From contig JAJZGM010000017.1 of assembly GCA_021828525.1 (NCBI GenBank), forward strand, positions 1 to 13,044: a DNA stretch of 13,044 bases, read 5' to 3'. The position numbers were made by a program, and so were the translations under genes. The notes beneath the pieces are model-generated. The model was not told the origin of the DNA. It saw only the letters and a list, made by a program, of their open reading frames with translations, and made no database searches. The DNA is from Nitrospirota bacterium (GTDB lineage Bacteria > Nitrospirota > Leptospirillia > Leptospirillales > Leptospirillaceae). This document shows, in pieces, positions 7,302 to 13,044 of this stretch. Positions within the stretch are counted from its first letter, which is position 1. Each line of letters opens with the position of its first letter.

Positions 7302-7652
7302 TCACAACCGTCCTTCTTCCCTGTCCTGGTCGTCCAATAGACGGCTGTGGCGGACAAGAAAGACATCGAGTCTCATCCAGTCTCCGGGTCCCAGAGAAGA
7401 AACCCTGAACGAAAGAGCTCGAAGGACCTCTTCATCTCCGGGGGCGTTCTTCAGAATCTCGAGAAACTGCAGAGGGGTGAGATCAAGAACCCGGAGGATT
7501 TCCTCGTCCATCGGGCAGGGAAAGACATAGTCTCCCAATGTGCCCCAAAGGCGCATGCGTCCCTTGTCGATCGCCCGAGCCAACCACGGGATCCCCATCA
7601 GAAGGGTCCGTCCGCTCCGGGGAAGGGCTGGGGCGCCGGACGGATGGCTCAA
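7302..7652 (-). CDS. DUF5069 family protein
   Basis: Small soluble protein of 116 residues and unknown function. Residues 10-50 (LPRSGRTLLMGIPWLARAID, then KGRMRLWGTLGDYVFPCPMD) fit the DUF5069 pattern: an LPRSGR start, a W-L-x-R-x-I-D-K helix and a G-T-L-G-x-Y-x-x-x-C-P-x-D block. The rest is helical and ends in a charged tail. The start codon is TTG, and the TGA stop of the upstream methyltransferase gene overlaps it (TTGA, bases 7649-7652), so translation is probably coupled. The family assignment is from recalled motifs. Its position between a methyltransferase and miaB suggests cotranscription but does not reveal a function. Confidence 0.75.
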   Translation of the reverse strand: MSHPSGAPALPRSGRTLLMGIPWLARAIDKGRMRLWGTLGDYVFPCPMDEEILRVLDLTPLQFLEILKNAPGDEEVLRALSFRVSSLGPGDWMRLDVFLVRHSRLLDDQDREEGRL

Positions 7653-8227
7653 TCCTTCAGGGCCTCCACCACATAATGGTAGGAATAGAGGTCGTGGGAG
7701 CGGATCCTTGTAAATCCGGCGTCGATCAGAAGGTCGTAGAGGGAGACCTCGGAGGCCCGCTCGTCGACAGGTGGCCCAACGGGGGTCTCTTCCTTTTTCC
7801 AGTCGATGACGAAAAGCTGTCCCGCCGGTTCCAGAATCCGGAAAATCTCTCCGAAGATCTCCCTGGGATGGGAAAGCTCGTGATAGACATTTGCCATCCA
7901 GACGAGCGCCATCGATTCATCGGAAAGGCCGATCCGGTCGGCTGTCCCGACCATCGTCCGGACTGGAAGATCCCGATTCCGTTTTTTTCGCTCGGCCTCG
8001 AAGTGCTCGAGCATCTCCGGCTGGAGCTCGATAGCGTGGCATGTTCCCCGTCCCGCGAGAAATTCGCAGAGGGGGAAGAAAAAATACCCCGATCCCGTCC
8101 CGATCTCGGCCGCATCGCCATGCTCGTAGGACCGGATCAGGGGGAGGAGACGGGAAGGATCCTGGAAGGAGAGCCGTTCCGGATCATGAAGTCTCGCCAC
8201 ATGACGGTGGTCAAAGAGATGAGCCAA
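7649..8227 (-). CDS. Class I SAM-dependent methyltransferase
   Basis: A 192-residue Rossmann-fold methyltransferase of the Methyltransf_11/UbiE-like type. Motif I is AEIGTGSGYFF (40-50), the acidic end of strand 2 is AIELQP (65-70), and the post-motif NVYHELSHP (113-121) is followed by LFVIDWKKEETPVGPP (138-153), typical of a small family of uncharacterised bacterial methyltransferases. The N-terminal HLFDHRHVARLHDPER (3-18) also fits that family (H-x-F-D-x-x-x-x-x-x-L-x-x-P-E-R). The substrate is unknown. The TTG start at 8227 is supported by AGGAGG (8238-8233 on the minus strand) five bases upstream. It is the first gene of the operon leading to DUF5069 and miaB. Confidence 0.85.
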   Translation of the reverse strand: MAHLFDHRHVARLHDPERLSFQDPSRLLPLIRSYEHGDAAEIGTGSGYFFFPLCEFLAGRGTCHAIELQPEMLEHFEAERKKRNRDLPVRTMVGTADRIGLSDESMALVWMANVYHELSHPREIFGEIFRILEPAGQLFVIDWKKEETPVGPPVDERASEVSLYDLLIDAGFTRIRSHDLYSYHYVVEALKD

Positions 8228-8232
8228 GAAAG

Positions 8233-8238
8233 CCTCCT
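8233..8238 (-). promoter_or_regulatory. Ribosome binding site deciding the TTG start of the methyltransferase
   Basis: CCTCCT on the + strand reads AGGAGG on the minus strand, five bases before TTG 8227. No other start in frame has comparable support. Confidence 0.7.
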
Positions 8239-8339
8239 CGAAAAATAATAGTCAATGTCTTCACAATCCTCATTCTACAACAAACTCCGGCGGTGTTCAC
8301 CCGCAAAGGAGAATTCCCTGCGGAAGAGCTCCATTTTTG

Positions 8340-8348
8340 TGGTAAGAT
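8340..8348 (+). promoter_or_regulatory. Possible extended -10 promoter of lptF-lptG
   Basis: TGGTAAGAT contains TGN followed by TAAGAT (4 of 6 to TATAAT), an extended -10 arrangement that can work without a good -35; the -35 position here is poor. It would start transcription about 30 bases before lptF. The 159-base interval 8228-8386 must also hold the opposite promoter for the methyltransferase operon, for which I found no convincing match. Confidence 0.25.
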
Positions 8349-8386
8349 TTTCGGCTTGAGTTCACTTCTCTGACCTGGGGTCGACA

Positions 8387-9523
8387 ATGAAAATTATCCA
8401 CAGATATCTTTTTCTGGAACTTCTGACCCCGTTCTTCCTGAGCCTGTTCGTTCTCGTCATCCTCCTGCTGACCCAGCAGGCCCTCATGATCATGAACCTT
8501 CTGGTCAACAAGGGGCTCTCCGTCGAGACGGTTTTCCGGCTTCTGGCGATGATTTTCCCTCAGTTTCTCAGCATGATCATCCCCGTCTCGGTCCTGACAG
8601 CGTCAACCGCCACCTTTCACCGTCTGGCTTCGGACGGGGAGATCATCGCTCTCAAGGCCTCCGGGATCTCCCTCTCCCGCCTTCTCCTGCCGCTCTTTCT
8701 CTTTGCCGCCATTGGCTTCGGGACAAACTTCTACCTCTCTCTCAAGGCTATGGAAACCCAGGGGCTCTCCCTCCAGGACCTTCTTGTGCGGGTCTTCCAG
8801 AAAAAACTCTCCCTGGCTATCAAGCCCCAGTCTTTCAACAATTTCATGGGCCGTTTCATCATCTACGTCGAGCGGATGCCCACATTGTCCCATCTCGACG
8901 GTGTTTTCATCTACCAGAAGGGAAAGAAGCCGGGAGAAAGCACCGTTATCTTTTCCCGGGCCGGAGATCTTTTAAACGAGCAGCATCCTCCTGGCCTCAG
9001 ACTCAAGCTTTCCAACGGGACTTTTCTCCAGCAAGGAACGGCCCTGCAGTATATCCGCTTCGAATCCTACGACCTGACCATCCTTGGAAAACGCTCGGAC
9101 GACCATATCCGGGTCAAAAGCATAAATGAGATCCGGGCCGAGATTCGAGCTTCTTCCCACCCCGATCCCTCCCTCTTCCGGGCCCTCGAGGACCGGTACA
9201 AGAACTATACCTACCCCTTTTCCTGCTTTTTCTTTGCCTTTCTGGGAATTCCCTACGGCATCTACACAATGAGGTCGGGGAGGCTCGCCGGATTCGTCTT
9301 CGCGACGGTCACCATCATTCTCTTTTACATGATGAATACCCTCGACGACCTCATGGTCGCCAAACGGCTCCTTTCCCCTGCCTCAGCCGCCGTCGCTCCG
9401 GACATTATCCTGGGCCTCCTCATGCTCTTCCTTTTGACCCTGGTCTTCCGCGAAGTGGACATCCGGTCGCATCTTCCCCGGATCTCCCTCCCCCATCTCT
9501 TCGGGAAAGTCCGTCGTCCATGA
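8387..9523 (+). CDS. lptF: LPS export ABC transporter permease LptF
   Basis: Inner-membrane permease of the LptB2FG complex that extracts LPS from the inner membrane and feeds the Lpt bridge. The 378-residue protein has the YjgP/YjgQ layout: membrane segments near 12-40, 50-76 and 98-120, a periplasmic beta-jellyroll domain about 130-270, then segments near 276-294, 300-318 and 337-356. Family marks include HRYLFLELLTPFFLSL (5-20), FPQFLSMIIPVSVLTAS (57-73), the cytoplasmic loop DGEIIALKASGIS (83-95) and YPFSCFFFAFLGIPYGI (276-292). It is named LptF, not LptG, because it is first in the pair and has the FPQFLSMIIPVSVL block; the two are paralogues, so the F/G call is slightly less certain than the family. 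ATG 8387 has only a weak upstream GGGGT. Its stop overlaps the lptG start (ATGA). Confidence 0.9.
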   Translation: MKIIHRYLFLELLTPFFLSLFVLVILLLTQQALMIMNLLVNKGLSVETVFRLLAMIFPQFLSMIIPVSVLTASTATFHRLASDGEIIALKASGISLSRLLLPLFLFAAIGFGTNFYLSLKAMETQGLSLQDLLVRVFQKKLSLAIKPQSFNNFMGRFIIYVERMPTLSHLDGVFIYQKGKKPGESTVIFSRAGDLLNEQHPPGLRLKLSNGTFLQQGTALQYIRFESYDLTILGKRSDDHIRVKSINEIRAEIRASSHPDPSLFRALEDRYKNYTYPFSCFFFAFLGIPYGIYTMRSGRLAGFVFATVTIILFYMMNTLDDLMVAKRLLSPASAAVAPDIILGLLMLFLLTLVFREVDIRSHLPRISLPHLFGKVRRP

Positions 9524-10608
9524 GGATTCTCACGCGCCATCTTCTGGGAGAGTACCTCAAGATCTACTTTCTCTCTCTTGTCTCGCTCGAGGCCATCTAT
9601 CTCGTCATAGACTCTGTCGAGAAGATCAAGAATTTTCTTTCCCACCATGCCCCCTGGTCCCTGATGGGAGAATTCTTTGCCTGGCGGTCAGTCGAGGTGG
9701 GATTCCGGGTGATCCCGATGTCGGCTCTCCTGGCGACCATCCTGGCCCTGGGAATTGCCTCCAAGAACCACGAGATCACGGCGATCAAGGCGGCCGGCAT
9801 CAGCCTCAGGAAGGCCACCTTCCCCATCATCCTGATCGGACTCCTCCTGTCGGGGATCGAACTCCTTCTCAATCTCTGGGTTGTTCCCCACGCCTACCAG
9901 ATGACCGACATCATCATGGAGGAACGGATCAATCAGGGGAAAAACTGGTCGAGCACAATCCGGAAGAACGTCTGGTTCCGGCACGGCTCCCGGGAAATCT
10001 TCCGGATTTCGCGAATCAGGGACGGTGGACGGACCATGGAAGGCGTCACCATCTATCACCGAAATGGACAGGACGAACTCCACTGGTCGATCACCGCCGC
10101 AAGCCTCAGGTATGAAAAGGGACAGTGGATTTTTCACCAGGGTGTCCGTACGGTTTTTCACACGGACGGAACTCTTACAGCCACCCCCTTCCCCACACGT
10201 TCCTTTCCCCTGGACCGGCGTCCCGAAGATTTCTTCATCCGCAAAACCCATCTCTCTCATTTGACCTACTTTGAACTCGGGCGCTACATCAATCTCATGC
10301 GCGCAAATGGTCTCCCCCACACCAACTTCACCGTCCTGCGAGACGGAATCATCGCCTTTCCTGCGGCTTCCTTCCTGATGGTCCTCTTCGCGATTCCCTT
10401 CGGGATAAGGGAGGGTCGCCAGGTCGGAATCGCCCGGGGATTTGGGGTGGCCCTTCTTCTCTCTCTCGCCTATTGGACCCTTTATTCCATGGGGCTCGCC
10501 CTGGGACGGGGAGGTGTCATTCCGCCCCTTCTGGCAGCCTGGTTTGCCAATATCGTGGTTTTTCTGGTGGGACTGGGCCTTCTCTCCTCAATGAATCGAG
10601 TTTCGTAA
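9520..10608 (+). CDS. lptG: LPS export ABC transporter permease LptG
   Basis: Second permease of the LptB2FG LPS extractor. The 362-residue protein shows membrane segments near 12-32, 60-80 and 100-124, a periplasmic domain about 130-268, and segments near 274-295, 305-327 and 335-356. Signatures are RHLLGEYLKIYFLSL (6-20), the coupling loop NHEITAIKAAGISLRK (83-98) that would contact LptB, and FPAASFLMVLFAIPFGIREG (280-299). The ATG lies within the lptF stop (ATGA), so the pair is translationally coupled and probably made in equal amounts. No lptA, lptB or lptC gene is in this window; these must lie elsewhere. The following 127 bases contain no gene. Confidence 0.9.
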   Translation: MRILTRHLLGEYLKIYFLSLVSLEAIYLVIDSVEKIKNFLSHHAPWSLMGEFFAWRSVEVGFRVIPMSALLATILALGIASKNHEITAIKAAGISLRKATFPIILIGLLLSGIELLLNLWVVPHAYQMTDIIMEERINQGKNWSSTIRKNVWFRHGSREIFRISRIRDGGRTMEGVTIYHRNGQDELHWSITAASLRYEKGQWIFHQGVRTVFHTDGTLTATPFPTRSFPLDRRPEDFFIRKTHLSHLTYFELGRYINLMRANGLPHTNFTVLRDGIIAFPAASFLMVLFAIPFGIREGRQVGIARGFGVALLLSLAYWTLYSMGLALGRGGVIPPLLAAWFANIVVFLVGLGLLSSMNRVS

Positions 10609-10640
10609 GCGGGAGGACGGGTCCCGGCTTCCGGCAAGGC

Positions 10641-10669
10641 TTGACGGGTCGGAAAATGCCATGCAAGGA
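10641..10669 (+). promoter_or_regulatory. Weak candidate promoter of hemH
   Basis: TTGACG (10641-10646, 5 of 6 to the -35 consensus) lies 17 bases before CAAGGA, a poor -10. The 127-base gap between lptG and hemH also holds two small inverted repeats, GGGCC/GGCCC (10678-10682 and 10693-10697) and CCTGA/TCAGG (10699-10703 and 10708-10712), just before the GGAGG ribosome binding site. Neither is followed by a T tract. hemH could also be read through from lptG. Confidence 0.2.
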
Positions 10670-10735
10670 TCAAAGAAGGGCCCCATCTGACCGGCCCCCC
10701 TGAGTTTTCAGGAATAAAAGACTTCTGGAGGATCG

Positions 10736-11794
10736 ATGCAGGACAGTAACCGCGTTGCTGTGCTCCTTTTCAATCTCGGTGGCCCCGAAACCCAGGACGA
10801 AGTGGAGCCCTTTCTGGTCAATCTTTTCTCCGATTCTGACATCATGGATCTCCCCCCTCTCCTGGGAAAATTTCTTCCACGGCTGATCGCCAGGCTCCGG
10901 GCTCCCAAGAGCCGCGGCTATTATGCAGCGATCGGGGGAGGCTCTCCCCTTCGCTCCATCACCGAAGACCAGGCCCGTCTTCTGGAAGAAAGTCTGAACG
11001 GAGGTCAATCAGAACGAAGCTTCCGAGTCTTCCTCGCCATGCGCTATGCCTCTCCGCGCCTTTCCCAGATCCTGGCCCCCCTGCTCTCCTTCCGTCCGGA
11101 CAGGCTTGTCCTTCTTCCGCTCTATCCCCAGAGGTCGACGACCACCACACGCTCCTCATTCAGGGAATTCAAGGCCCTTCTTGGCGGCACCTTGGCCCTT
11201 CCGGGGGACCGCCTCCATGTCGTCACAGCCTTCCCGGACTCCCCAGCTTACATCGAAGCCCTGGGAGAGACGGTGATAAAAGCCATCGAAGCTCTCCCCG
11301 ACAATGGCCACCCGGTGGATATTCTTTTTTCGGCCCACGGGATCCCCGAGTCCCGAATCAGGAAGGGGGACCCCTACCAGCTGGACACGGAAACAACGAT
11401 GGGGGCCGTCAGCAAATATCTGGAAAGAGTGGTTTCCGGCCGGTCCCTGCGGTTCCATCTGGCCTACCAGAGCCGCGTGGGACCTCTCAAGTGGCTGGGA
11501 CCGGAAACAAAGAAAACAATCGTGGATTTGGCAACCCGAAGCCGGTGCGTCAACCTTGTCCTGGTTCCCGTGAGCTTCGTCTCGGACCATCAGGAGACTC
11601 TTTATGAGATGGACATCACCTACCGCGACCTGGCAAGATCTTCCCGGATTCTCCATTTTGAGCGGGCTCCGGCGCTAAACATCCAGCCTTCCTTTATCAG
11701 GGCTCTGGCCCAGCTGACGGAGGAGGCGCTTTCCAATCGTCAGCCGGGGGGAGCTCCCTGTTCTTGCCAATGCGGGGTCTGTCCTGAGAGGTGA
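10736..11794 (+). CDS. hemH: Ferrochelatase HemH with a Cys-rich C-terminal tail
   Basis: Inserts Fe2+ into a porphyrin (protoporphyrin or coproporphyrin) to finish heme synthesis. The 352-residue protein has NLGGPET (13-19), GGGSPLRSIT (67-76), LPLYPQRSTTTT (127-138), the catalytic His201 in LFSAHGIPESRI (197-208), YQSRVGPLKWLGP (244-256) and VSFVSDHQETLYEMD (279-293). The Asp284-His285-x-Glu287 set matches the conserved DHxE of human ferrochelatase. The last residues, PCSCQCGVCPER (341-352), contain four cysteines (342, 344, 346, 349), an unusual ending that could bind a metal or Fe-S cluster. GGAGG (10727-10731) lies four bases before the ATG. It ends at a shared terminator facing the convergent NHL gene. 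Family and reaction are secure; the tail's role is inference. Confidence 0.95.
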   Translation: MQDSNRVAVLLFNLGGPETQDEVEPFLVNLFSDSDIMDLPPLLGKFLPRLIARLRAPKSRGYYAAIGGGSPLRSITEDQARLLEESLNGGQSERSFRVFLAMRYASPRLSQILAPLLSFRPDRLVLLPLYPQRSTTTTRSSFREFKALLGGTLALPGDRLHVVTAFPDSPAYIEALGETVIKAIEALPDNGHPVDILFSAHGIPESRIRKGDPYQLDTETTMGAVSKYLERVVSGRSLRFHLAYQSRVGPLKWLGPETKKTIVDLATRSRCVNLVLVPVSFVSDHQETLYEMDITYRDLARSSRILHFERAPALNIQPSFIRALAQLTEEALSNRQPGGAPCSCQCGVCPER

Positions 11795-11811
11795 AAGGGG
11801 TGAAAAAAAGG

Positions 11812-11846
11812 AAAAAAAAAGGGGAGCCCGAAGGCTCCCCTTTTTT
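11812..11846. terminator. Bidirectional intrinsic terminator
   Basis: A perfect 8-bp stem, GGGGAGCC (11821-11828) with GGCTCCCC (11833-11840), and loop CGAA. It is preceded by nine A (11812-11820) and followed by six T (11841-11846). It therefore ends with a U tract on either strand, serving hemH from the left and the NHL gene (stop at 11860) from the right. Confidence 0.93.
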
Positions 11847-11859
11847 GATTCAGGAATTT

Positions 11860-13011
11860 TTAAAGCTTGAGCATCCGGATCGTTTCAGCCGGAACGTCGG
11901 AAATATAGAGGACACCGTTTTGATAGACGATGGCTCCAGTGTACTGGAAGCGGGCTTCCGAGACATCTCCGTCTTCTTTACCTGAGATGGGGATTCCACC
12001 AGTGGACTTGACGCCGCCCGCAACGGTGGTCACCGCGTTGCTGGATAGATCGATTGCCCGGATGGAGGCATTGGAGGAATCACCGACATATAGGGTGTTT
12101 CCGTTTAAAGCCAGCGTTACGGGCTGATTGAAGTAGGCAGAGCTTCCCGCCCCGTCATCCGTTCCGGGGAAGCCGGGATGTCCGGCCAGCGTTGAAACGG
12201 CGTTAGTGGCGAGAATGACCTTGCGGATCAGGTTGTTCTTGGTATCGGCCACATAGAGAATCGACCCGTCGGGGGTGATGGCCAGACCGCGGGGCTCGCG
12301 GAAGCTTGCGGCCGCTCCGATTCCGTCATCGGATCCGGAAGCCAGGGCTCCCTTTCCTGCAACCGTCGAGACGGTTCCGGTGGCGAGATCGATCTTGCGG
12401 ATCATGTTGTTTCCGGAATCCGAAACATAAAGGGTCTTACCATCAGGGGAGAGGGCTAAAGCCTTGGGGGCATATAACCCGGCTGAAGAACCGACCCCGT
12501 CATTGGACCCTGGAAATGCCCGGCCGGCAACGGTGCTCACGGCGTTGGTCGCGAGATCCATCTTCCGGACCCGGTTGTTCCGTGAATCGGCGATGTAAAG
12601 GGTCTTTCCGTCAGAAGAGATGGCGAGACCTTCGGGATTGTTGAAACGGGCGGCTGTCCCGACCCCGTCACGCCAGCGTGCATGATGGTTGACACCGGCA
12701 ATGGTAACGACGGTCGCGGCCCCGCCGCTCACCGTGACCTTGCGGATCATGTCATTTCCGGTATCGGCCACATAAAGGGTTCCGTCTGGCGCCCCGACCA
12801 TGCCCTGGGCATACTCGAAACGGACCTGGCTGCCTGTCCCGTCGACGGCACCGCGCTCATGGAAGGACCCGGCGATTGTAGAGACGCTCGCTGCACCGGC
12901 ATGACCTGACATGCCCACAAGCAGACCCGCTGTCACCCCCAGAGCCATCATTGCTTTTTTCGAAGACCTTGTTCCTGTCATCTTTCCGCCCTGCTGTCCT
13001 TTGTGCAACAA
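11860..13011 (-). CDS. Exported six-repeat NHL beta-propeller protein
   Basis: A 383-residue protein with a Sec signal peptide: basic n-region (about 1-20), hydrophobic core MMALGVTAGLLVGMSG (21-36) and likely cleavage after AGA at 40. The rest is six repeats of about 55 residues with the NHL pattern: an L-Y-V-A-D-S-x-N-N-x-I-R-K strand, then V-S-T-V-A-G, then a D-G-x-G-x-x-A-x-F loop. The strands are near 79-91, 138-150, 194-206, 252-264, 307-319 and 368-380, suggesting one six-bladed propeller with no extra domain. Such proteins usually act as binding scaffolds; ligand and role are unknown. TTG 13011 is chosen because AGGAGG (13022-13017 on the minus strand) lies five bases upstream; ATG 12981 would shorten the n-region by ten residues. 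It is a single gene convergent with hemH. Confidence 0.88.
   Translation of the reverse strand: MLHKGQQGGKMTGTRSSKKAMMALGVTAGLLVGMSGHAGAASVSTIAGSFHERGAVDGTGSQVRFEYAQGMVGAPDGTLYVADTGNDMIRKVTVSGGAATVVTIAGVNHHARWRDGVGTAARFNNPEGLAISSDGKTLYIADSRNNRVRKMDLATNAVSTVAGRAFPGSNDGVGSSAGLYAPKALALSPDGKTLYVSDSGNNMIRKIDLATGTVSTVAGKGALASGSDDGIGAAASFREPRGLAITPDGSILYVADTKNNLIRKVILATNAVSTLAGHPGFPGTDDGAGSSAYFNQPVTLALNGNTLYVGDSSNASIRAIDLSSNAVTTVAGGVKSTGGIPISGKEDGDVSEARFQYTGAIVYQNGVLYISDVPAETIRMLKL
12016..12693 (-). repeat. Tandem in-gene repeats encoding NHL blades 2-5
   Basis: Four successive units of about 165-175 bases show clear nucleotide similarity. For example, the stretch for A-T-N-A-V-S-T and the preceding I/V-R-K strand recurs near 12190-12260, 12370-12440 and 12540-12600 with only a few changes. 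Blades 2-5 are more alike than blades 1 and 6, as expected from internal duplication within the gene. Confidence 0.6.
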
Positions 13012-13044
13012 AGTGTCCTCCTTCGGAAGGTCTGCCCGGGGTCC

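Noticed and set aside
7538..8248. 236-codon + strand open frame opposite the methyltransferase
   Set aside because: The minus strand carries a clear SAM-binding motif and a strong ribosome binding site; the + frame has neither.
9688..10320. 210-codon minus-strand open frame opposite lptG
   Set aside because: It lies wholly inside lptG, with acidic low-complexity composition typical of an antisense shadow.
1..13044. CRISPR array, tRNA, toxin-antitoxin or defence system
   Set aside because: I looked for regularly spaced direct repeats, clover-leaf tRNA patterns and small paired genes and saw none; the only regular repeats are the NHL blades within one gene.

Overview
The window looks like chromosomal DNA of a GC-rich Gram-negative bacterium. 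LptF and LptG imply an outer membrane with LPS. Genes are densely packed, with strong AGGAGG ribosome binding sites and several TTG or GTG starts. The gene set and protein style resemble Leptospirillum-type Nitrospirota; this is an impression from recall, not a database result. I see no CRISPR array, tRNA, rRNA or prophage. Most of the window is housekeeping DNA, and no clearly new multi-gene system is visible.

Layout. Bases 1-459 hold a strong hairpin and a wrecked IS1595-family transposase that keeps its N-terminal zinc finger and C-terminal end but has lost the catalytic centre. Bases 487-759 hold a small inverted repeat and what looks like a frameshifted purS. Then come purQ, purL and purF (759-5183, + strand). 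PurQ and PurL, with PurS, form FGAM synthase (step 4 of purine synthesis), and PurF catalyses step 1. The tail of this run carries an uncharacterised protein with a TrkA-C/RCK_C-like C-terminal domain (5224-5880).

Bases 5913-8227 form a three-gene minus-strand operon: a SAM methyltransferase, a DUF5069 protein and the tRNA methylthiotransferase miaB. A 159-base divergent intergenic region separates it from lptF-lptG (8387-10608, + strand), the permease pair of the LPS export ABC transporter. Next is hemH, a ferrochelatase with a cysteine-rich C-terminal tail. A bidirectional hairpin terminator lies between hemH and a convergent gene for an exported six-repeat NHL beta-propeller protein (13011-11860).

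Most worth a second look: the frameshifted purS candidate beside the transposase relic, the Cys-rich hemH tail, the orphan RCK_C-like protein in the pur run, and the conserved-looking methyltransferase/DUF5069/miaB operon.
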